This document shows positions 14,986 through 19,663 of a stretch of 19,663 nt of DNA, one piece after another. Under the pieces are notes generated by a model that was given only the letters and a program-made list of their open reading frames with translations, ran no database searches and was not told the DNA's origin. How positions within the stretch are numbered: the first letter of the stretch is position 1; every line of letters starts with the position of its first letter. Position numbers and translations under genes: made by a program. The DNA is from UBA1162 sp049513695. GTDB lineage: Bacteria > Chloroflexota > Dehalococcoidia > GIF9 > UBA5629. The DNA lies in NCBI GenBank assembly GCA_049513695.1, contig JBEKVW010000039.1:1-19663 (forward strand), in the 5' to 3' direction.

Positions 14986-16356
14986 TTATTTAGCTTCTGC
15001 GTAGTCTACCTTGGGTAGCTGGGACAGCGCCTTTTTAACGCTTTCATCGGAATAGGCGTCGGCTTCCAGCTTGCCGGATAGGAACTGCTCGTAGGCGCCC
15101 AGGTCGAAATGTCCGTGGCCGCTCAGGCCCAGGACGATGACTTTCTTTTCTCCGGACTCCTTGCATTTGAGGGCTTCATCGATTACGATCTTGATGGCAT
15201 GCGCCGGTTCGGGGGCCGGTATGATGCCCTCGGTTCGGGCGAACTTGATTGCGCTTTCGAAAGTGGACTTCTGGTCGACTGCAATCGCTTCGATCAATTC
15301 GAGCTTGTGCAGGTGCGAGACCAACGGCGACATGCCGTGATAGCGAAGGCCGCCTGCATGTATGGGTGACGGGATGAAGGCGTGTCCCAGTGTGAACATC
15401 TTGGCAATGGGGGCCATGCCTGCAACGTCGCCGTAGTCCCAGGTGTAGGGGCCCTTGGTCATGCTGGGGCATGCGCTGGGCTCGACGGCGATGAGCCGTA
15501 TCTTCTTGCCCTTCATCTTGTCCTTTATGAACGGGACTGCCAGGCCGCCGAAGTTGCTTCCGCCGCCCACGCAGCCGATTATGATGTCCGGGTCGGCGTC
15601 GGCCATTTCAAGCTGCTTCTTGGTCTCGAGGCCGATGATGGTCTGGTGCAGTACAACATGGTTCAGCACGCTGCCCAGCGAATAGTTGGTGTCCTCGCGG
15701 CCGAAGGCGTCTTCCACCGCTTCGCTGATGGCAATGCCCAGGCTGCCGGGGGAGTTGGGATCCTGCGCCAGTATCTGTTTGCCGATATTGGTCTCGGTGC
15801 TGGGGCTGGGTATGACGGTGGCGCCCCAGGTCTCCATCATAATACGCCTGTACGGCTTCTGGTTGTAGCTGACCTTGACCATGTAGACCTTGCATTCCAG
15901 CCCTACGAGCTGGCAGGCCAGGGAAAGCGCGCTTCCCCACTGTCCGGCGCCAGTCTCGGTTGCCAGCCGCTTGATGCCGGCCTTCTTGTTGTAGTAGGCC
16001 TGGGCGATGGCGGTGTTGAGCTTGTGGCTGCCGGCCGGGCTTACGCCTTCGTATTTATAGAATATCTGGGCCGGTGTGCCCAGCGCCTTTTCCAGGCGGT
16101 AGGCGCGGATGAGAGGGGTGGGACGGTACATCTTGTAGACGTCCTGCACTTCCTCGGGGATTTCGATGGTATGCTCTTTGCTGAACTCCTGGTCGTTCAG
16201 TGCGGCCGGGAACAGTGGTGGAGGAAGGATGGTGGGCTCGTGCGTCTGCGGGTGCAGCAGTGGGGGCAGCGGTTTGGGAAGGTCGGGCAGAATGTTGTAC
16301 CAGGAAGTGGGCATATCCTTTTCTGCCAGAATGAACTTGGTTAATTTCTTCGCCAT
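14986..16356 (-). CDS. trpB: Tryptophan synthase beta chain, TrpB2 type
   Basis: PLP enzyme that condenses indole with serine (or a related activated serine) to give tryptophan. The 456 residues exceed the roughly 400 of the usual TrpB1 because of an N-terminal extension rich in proline (20-50), typical of TrpB2. PLP lysine is K112 in the motif GSHKLNTA. ETGAGQWG (134-141) is the TrpB2 version of the TrpB1 ETGAGQHG. The phosphate loop is GGGSN (264-268), and SGHGHFDLGAYEQF is near the C-terminus. The ATG at 16356 has a good site (AGGAG, 6-7 nt). No trpA or other trp gene is adjacent, and a terminator follows, so it is transcribed alone behind a Trp T-box. It may serve indole salvage or substitute for TrpB1; sequence alone cannot say which. 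Confidence 0.95.
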   Translation of the reverse strand: MAKKLTKFILAEKDMPTSWYNILPDLPKPLPPLLHPQTHEPTILPPPLFPAALNDQEFSKEHTIEIPEEVQDVYKMYRPTPLIRAYRLEKALGTPAQIFYKYEGVSPAGSHKLNTAIAQAYYNKKAGIKRLATETGAGQWGSALSLACQLVGLECKVYMVKVSYNQKPYRRIMMETWGATVIPSPSTETNIGKQILAQDPNSPGSLGIAISEAVEDAFGREDTNYSLGSVLNHVVLHQTIIGLETKKQLEMADADPDIIIGCVGGGSNFGGLAVPFIKDKMKGKKIRLIAVEPSACPSMTKGPYTWDYGDVAGMAPIAKMFTLGHAFIPSPIHAGGLRYHGMSPLVSHLHKLELIEAIAVDQKSTFESAIKFARTEGIIPAPEPAHAIKIVIDEALKCKESGEKKVIVLGLSGHGHFDLGAYEQFLSGKLEADAYSDESVKKALSQLPKVDYAEAK

Positions 16357-16409
16357 TTTCTTCTCCTTTTTTAAAATAATTTATGATCGGCGTGTGTAGA
16401 TAAAACTAA

Positions 16410-16445
16410 TTAACGGCCCCGGCCGGGCCACATATAGACTCTCAT
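16410..16445 (-). CDS. Putative 11-codon leader peptide with a Trp codon
   Basis: Between the T-box terminator and trpB lies ATG-AGA-GTC-TAT-ATG-TGG and on to TAA, encoding MRVYMWPGRGR. GGAGG (16456-16460) lies 10 nt before the ATG, a usable ribosome site where the nearest gene start is about 90 nt away. The single TGG (16428-16430) enters a GC-rich hairpin, GGCCC-GGCCG-GGGCC (16415-16429), followed by a weakly T-rich TTAATTAGTTTTAT. This could be a second Trp sensor (ribosome stalling) or a coupling peptide. With only 11 codons, chance cannot be excluded. Confidence 0.35.
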   Translation of the reverse strand: MRVYMWPGRGR

Positions 16446-16472
16446 CTTTACAAGACCTCCATAAAATAAATT

Positions 16473-16502
16473 AAGCCTCTCGCCTTAAGGGGCGAGAGGC
16501 TT
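16473..16502 (-). terminator. T-box leader terminator
   Basis: A 12-bp stem (AAGCCTCTCGCC / GGCGAGAGGCTT, read on the minus strand) has a 6-nt loop and is followed by TTAATTTATTTTATGG. It is the terminator half of the T-box switch and stops transcription when tRNA-Trp is charged. Its position directly after the GGGTGGCACCGCG antiterminator sequence is canonical. Confidence 0.92.
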
Positions 16503-16750
16503 TGCTTCGCGGTGCCACCCTTATTAGTCTATACCTAGACCATCTTTAGCAGGTACGGCCTTGCGGCGATACCCTGGATTGTGATCACGCTATCCCTGCG
16601 TCAAAGCCTACTCGGATAATTCCTTTCGGTTTGCGGCTCCCGGGCCCATTCGATTTCCGTTCCGGCGTCAGCTCTCACCTGGTCTGACTCTCTGTAGCCT
16701 TCGCTGCGAAATTTACTATTCCCGTTCACAGCCTTTACAATATTCAATTA
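16475..16750 (-). promoter_or_regulatory. T-box riboswitch, Trp specifier (UGG), controlling trpB
   Basis: On the minus strand, between a promoter and trpB, the leader has the T-box hallmarks. The T-box/antiterminator sequence AAGGGTGGCACCGCG is at 16508-16522. It has a Stem I with GAACGGGAATAGTAAA on its 5' side, the AGAGAGTCAGACCAGGTGAG distal region, and GAATGGGCCCGG on its 3' side. The terminator stem overlaps the antiterminator. The codon after GAA, at 16646-16648, reads UGG and is followed by a purine, so the specifier is Trp and matches the downstream trpB. Uncharged tRNA-Trp should stabilise the antiterminator and allow transcription. The 5' limit is set by the predicted transcription start. 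T-boxes outside Firmicutes, including Chloroflexi, are known. Confidence 0.93.
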
Positions 16751-16756
16751 GGCATA

Positions 16757-16786
16757 ATATTAAATGAAAGGACGTCGGGCTGTCAA
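16757..16786 (-). promoter_or_regulatory. Promoter of the T-box/trpB transcript
   Basis: On the minus strand a perfect TTGACA (16781-16786), an 18-nt spacer and TAATAT (16757-16762) form a SigA promoter with a predicted start near 16750. This leaves the T-box Stem I intact at the 5' end of the transcript. Confidence 0.7.
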
Positions 16787-16790
16787 CAAA

Positions 16791-16825
16791 CCCTCACCCC
16801 GGCCCTCTCCCTCAGGGAGCGGGAG
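16791..16825. repeat. CCCTCACCCC...GGGAG palindromic element
   Basis: The stretch reads CCCTCACCCCGGCCCTCTCC and then a CTCCC-TCA-GGGAG palindrome with trailing CGGGAG. I recognise this CCCTCACCCC/CCCTCTCCC style of intergenic palindrome as a repeated element in many bacterial genomes. It is present only once here, so the claim of a dispersed repeat rests on memory, not on this window. Confidence 0.4.
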
Positions 16826-16834
16826 TAATTTTAT

Positions 16835-16856
16835 AAGAAGGGCTAAAGCCCATCTT
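16835..16856 (-). terminator. Possible weak terminator hairpin in the PAS/HD-GYP 3' region
   Basis: GGGCT-AA-AGCCC, extended by four pairs beyond one mismatch, forms a 9-pair hairpin. Read on the minus strand it is followed by TATAAAATTA. It could end the PAS/HD-GYP transcript (about 115 nt after its stop), but the T tract is poor and it abuts the palindrome at 16791-16825. Confidence 0.3.
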
Positions 16857-16942
16857 CAACCCCTTAACCGGACTACATTACTGCTTGAACCAGCAACACT
16901 CAAAGGTGGCCTTACCCCCTCTTCTTAAGTGCTGGACGTACG

Positions 16943-16976
16943 ATTTGATCCTGCGGGCAGCCAGCAGGTATCAAAT
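16943..16976 (-). other. Bulged hairpin overlapping the PAS/HD-GYP stop codon
   Basis: Minus strand: TTTGAT, a bulged A, CCTGC, a 9-nt loop, GCAGG, ATCAAA. It has 11 pairs (12 with a flanking A-T) and one bulge, and it starts inside the last codons of the gene. No T run follows. It may be a 3'-end stabiliser or a terminator of another type. Confidence 0.45.
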
Positions 16977-19663
16977 AGATTTGAACTCGAACTTACCGCT
17001 GTTAAAGATCTCAAGACAAGCATCCACTACATCGGGATCATATAGCCTGCCTTTATTCTTTGATATTTCCTCAAGTGCTTTCTCTATTCCCAATGCCGGC
17101 CGGTATGGGCGGTGTGAAAACATGGCTTCAGTCACGTCTGCAACTGCCAGTATTTTTGCTTCCAGGAGCATATCCTCACCTTTTAGCTTATTGGGATAGC
17201 CTGAACCATCCAACCTTTCATGGTGCTGCAAGACGGCCTCGGCGACAGGACTGGGGAAATCCATGCTTTTCACGATATCGTAGCCACACTGGGAATGGGT
17301 TTGTACTAATCTAAATTCCATATTGGTAAGTTTTCCTGGTTTGCTGAGTATATCAGAAGGAACATACATTTTACCGATATCATGAATTACTGCCGCCATT
17401 TTGAGCTGCTCAATTCGGGTATCTCCAAACTTCATTTCTCTGGCTATGGCAGTTGACAGGTCGGCTACTTTCTGCTGATGGCCTGCAGTATACGGGTCTC
17501 TCATTTCCACGATTTTGACCATGGTATTGATGGCGTCATTAAAGGTTTTCTTCAGGGATTCGATGCTTTTTGCGAGTTTTTCTTCGGATAACTTGCGCTC
17601 CGTGATATCTTTAAAAACTGCCATAATTGATTTCGGTTTGCCCTCTTCATCAAATATCATGGAAGTGCTAATCTCCACCCAAAATAGCCGTCCATCTTTT
17701 TTGTGGCTGGTGACTTCCCAATTTCTGATAATTTCCGACTTCTGAAGTTTTTCCGCGTTCTTGATTGATTCTTTGTAGTATTCGGGGGACACCATGTCCA
17801 TGATGTTCTTGCCCCTTAAATCGTCTGTCAACTCAAAGCCGAATACTTCCAAGGCCTGTTTGTTATACATTATAATAGTTCCATTTATATCCATGAGTCC
17901 TATAGCGTCCGGTGAAGTCTCAATAAGGCTTCGATATAAAATCTCGCTTTCTCTAATTCTTCTCTCAGCCTCTCTGCGCTCGGTAATGTCCCTGGCCTCG
18001 GCAAGGATAGAAATCGGCTTGCCATTCTCATCCCTTATGAGACTGAAAGTACTTTCCGCCCATACGGTTGTACCGTCCTTGCGGTAATACTCCAGCTCCA
18101 ATGTGAGGACAGGATTGTAGCCCGGATCAGCCTCCACCTTAGGTATCTCTTCTGAAAACACTTCTAACGCCAGTTTGAGCGACTCCGGCGTGATTTGCTT
18201 CTCCAGCGGCAGGTCCAAAACCTCCTGGGGTGTATAGCCGCGCAGCTTTTCCGCGGAGGGACTCTGGTAGGTGGGTTTAAGGTTCATATCCATCAGCCAT
18301 ACGGTGTCAGCCGTGTGTTCGGATAGCAGGCGGTACTGCGTCTCGCTCTCCTGCAGCGCTTCCTCCACCTGTTTGCGCTTGGTAATATCCCTTCCTTCGC
18401 CCAGGATAGATACTGCTTTACCGCTGCTGTCCCGTATGATGCTGAATTTACTCTCAGCCCATATGGTGGTACCGTCCTTGCAGTAATACTCAAGCTCCAT
18501 TGTGCGCACGGGATTGTAGTCAGGGTCGGCCTTCACCTTGGGTATCTCCTCAAAAAACAATTCAGATGCTAATTTAAGCGACTCCGGCGTGAGAGTCTGC
18601 TCCAGCGGCATTGTCATTATCTCCTGGGGCGTGAGGCCGCGCAGCTTTTCCCCGGAGGGGCTATGATAAGTGACCTTAAGGTTCATATCCATTAGCCATA
18701 CGGTGTCAGTCATGTGTTCGGATAGCAGGCGGTATTGTGCCTCACTGGCCTTCAGCGCATCCTCCGCCTGCCTGCGCTCAGTTATATCCCTGCCCTGCAT
18801 CAATATTCCAACGGCTTTGCCCTGGCCGTCCCTGATAAACTGGATCCTGTTCTCCGTCCACAAGGTGTGCCCGTCCTTATGATAAATTTCAAGCTCCATA
18901 TCCTGGTAGCGGCCAGGTTCGGCTGTGCCTGACTTCTCCCGTTCTAACTCAGCTGCGAACTGGTTTAATGCCCGCTCCAGCGATTCTTGCGTCATTTGCT
19001 TTTCCAGGGGCAAAGATTTTTGCTCTTCGCGGGTATAGCCGGTCAGCTTTTCGCAGGAAGATGATAACCATGTTATATTCAGGTTCATATCCATAATGGT
19101 TACGACGTCAGCGGTATTTTCCGCCAGCAAGCGGTAGTTCTTTTCGCTCTCTTCCCGGGCCAGCTCGGCAGCCCTGCGCTCAGTTATATCCCTTCCCGCA
19201 GCAAGAATGCCCGTTGCCTTTCCCTTTTCGTCCCTGATGAACTGGAGTGCGCAGTCGAGCAAGACGGTATGGCCGTCTTTGCAGATGAACTCCAACTCTA
19301 TCGAAATGGAGCCGTTAGGGTCTGGAGTGCGTCCTTTCTTCTCAACATGCATCCATTTCCCCCACAAGTTCACTGCTTTTCCAAGTGACTCAGGGGTCAG
19401 TTGCCCGTCCAGCGGCAGGGCAAGTATTTCATCCAGGCTGAAGCCCCTTAATTTTGCACTTGACGGGCTCGCCCACGTAACATTCAGATCCATGTCCATC
19501 ATCCACACGGTGTCGGAGATGTTTTCCGCCAGCAGGCGATAGATATTCTCGGTCTTTTGCAGAGTTTCCTCCGCCCGCTTGCGCTCGGTTATATCCCTTC
19601 CCTGTGCAAGAATACCCGTCGCCTTTCCCTGCTTGTCCCTGATGAACTGGAATGTGCAATCGA
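16971..19663 (-). CDS. Multi-PAS HD-GYP signalling protein (5' end outside window)
   Basis: An open frame continues to the right edge without a stop, so the GTG at 19508 is not the true start; 896 residues are visible. The order is: the tail of one PAS (DITERKRAE), four similar PAS/PAC modules of about 134 residues beginning near 19541, 19136, 18734 and 18335 (each starts YRLL and ends GRDITxR, or ARDITER in the last), a more divergent PAS (17936-17547), and a C-terminal HD-GYP domain (about 17546-16990). The HD-GYP core is intact: HDIGKMYVP, HHERLDGSGYP, VADVTEAM and RPYRPALG. HD-GYP enzymes hydrolyse cyclic di-GMP, although some have other targets. No transmembrane segment is visible in this part, so sensing is probably cytosolic unless the missing N-terminus adds a membrane domain. 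No GGDEF domain is visible. Confidence 0.93.
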   Translation of the reverse strand, partial: DCTFQFIRDKQGKATGILAQGRDITERKRAEETLQKTENIYRLLAENISDTVWMMDMDLNVTWASPSSAKLRGFSLDEILALPLDGQLTPESLGKAVNLWGKWMHVEKKGRTPDPNGSISIELEFICKDGHTVLLDCALQFIRDEKGKATGILAAGRDITERRAAELAREESEKNYRLLAENTADVVTIMDMNLNITWLSSSCEKLTGYTREEQKSLPLEKQMTQESLERALNQFAAELEREKSGTAEPGRYQDMELEIYHKDGHTLWTENRIQFIRDGQGKAVGILMQGRDITERRQAEDALKASEAQYRLLSEHMTDTVWLMDMNLKVTYHSPSGEKLRGLTPQEIMTMPLEQTLTPESLKLASELFFEEIPKVKADPDYNPVRTMELEYYCKDGTTIWAESKFSIIRDSSGKAVSILGEGRDITKRKQVEEALQESETQYRLLSEHTADTVWLMDMNLKPTYQSPSAEKLRGYTPQEVLDLPLEKQITPESLKLALEVFSEEIPKVEADPGYNPVLTLELEYYRKDGTTVWAESTFSLIRDENGKPISILAEARDITERREAERRIRESEILYRSLIETSPDAIGLMDINGTIIMYNKQALEVFGFELTDDLRGKNIMDMVSPEYYKESIKNAEKLQKSEIIRNWEVTSHKKDGRLFWVEISTSMIFDEEGKPKSIMAVFKDITERKLSEEKLAKSIESLKKTFNDAINTMVKIVEMRDPYTAGHQQKVADLSTAIAREMKFGDTRIEQLKMAAVIHDIGKMYVPSDILSKPGKLTNMEFRLVQTHSQCGYDIVKSMDFPSPVAEAVLQHHERLDGSGYPNKLKGEDMLLEAKILAVADVTEAMFSHRPYRPALGIEKALEEISKNKGRLYDPDVVDACLEIFNSGKFEFKSI
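17937..19541 (-). repeat. Tandem in-gene PAS module duplication (four units, period about 400 nt)
   Basis: Four consecutive units of 399-405 nt lie within the HD-GYP gene, with the remnant of a fifth at the window edge. The last two (18734-17937) are the most alike in protein and DNA; for example GCGACTCCGGCGTGA recurs at a 399-nt offset (near 18179 and 18578). This points to recent unequal duplication. The sixth PAS (17936-17547) is clearly divergent and is not part of the array. Confidence 0.85.

Noticed and set aside
15382..16344. 320-codon open frame on the plus strand opposite trpB
   Set aside because: It is the antisense shadow of trpB2, whose motifs are complete. The antisense product has no recognisable domain and no ribosome site.
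16415..16429. GGCCCGGCCGGGGCC as an intrinsic terminator of the trpB leader
   Set aside because: The stem is only 5 bp and the following tail (CGTTAATTAGTTTTATC) is not a proper T tract. It is kept only as part of the leader-peptide hypothesis.
17937..19541. Regular repeats as a CRISPR array or satellite
   Set aside because: The period of about 400 nt is in frame and each unit is a full PAS/PAC domain; there are no short identical repeats with unique spacers.
1..19663. tRNA or rRNA genes, insertion sequences, prophage or defence genes
   Set aside because: I looked on both strands and found no tRNA-like cloverleaf, rRNA motif, transposase motif, terminal inverted repeats or known defence domains. 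The gene content is almost entirely core.

Overview
The window looks like a chromosomal segment from a bacterium of the phylum Chloroflexota, probably class Dehalococcoidia. Three things suggest this: moderate GC content, a DnaG zinc finger with a CFGAC spacing that I associate with Chloroflexi, and a set of type-2 enzymes (IleRS2, TrpB2) beside a T-box and a T-rich, SigA-type promoter repertoire. The assignment rests on recalled family features, not on a database search. Nearly all of the window is core housekeeping DNA. I see no insertion sequence, phage gene, CRISPR array, tRNA or rRNA.

Region 1 (1-4795, minus strand) reads dgt -> dnaG -> rpoD -> a small membrane protein cut by the window edge. 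It is a macromolecular-synthesis type operon: dNTP hydrolase, replication primase and the primary sigma factor, with 0-28 nt between most genes. Next comes ychF (4932-6032, minus), read from a divergent promoter region.

Region 2 (6096-13681, plus strand) is one long, tightly packed operon: rpsF-ssb-rpsR-rpmH-rnpA-yidD-[PQQ-type beta-propeller lipoprotein]-yidC-jag-ileS. It joins two operons that are usually separate, the S6/SSB/S18 operon and the L34/RNase P/YidD/YidC/Jag operon, and ends in a type-2 isoleucyl-tRNA synthetase. It has an extended -10 promoter upstream of rpsF and no internal terminator that I can see. The theme is ribosome and RNase P biogenesis followed by membrane-protein insertion. 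The lipoprotein between yidD and yidC is the guest gene.

Region 3 (13704-16786, minus strand) holds an HtrA-type lipoprotein protease and a stand-alone trpB2. The trpB2 gene has an unusually complete regulatory leader: a TTGACA promoter, a transcriptional T-box with a UGG (Trp) specifier, an intrinsic terminator, and then an 11-codon ORF with a Shine-Dalgarno site, a single Trp codon and an overlapping GC-rich hairpin.

Region 4 (16791-19663, minus strand) has several hairpin or palindrome elements and the 3' part of a large multi-PAS HD-GYP protein. Its 5' end lies outside the window. At least five near-identical PAS modules of about 134 residues precede a more divergent PAS and a complete HD-GYP domain, so this is probably a c-di-GMP phosphodiesterase or a related signalling hydrolase.

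The most interesting points are the altered GIHH class-I signature in IleRS2 (linked to extreme mupirocin resistance in recent work), the double-looking Trp control of trpB2, the beta-propeller lipoprotein embedded in the YidC operon, and the large non-conserved insertion plus Lys/Ala tail in RpoD.
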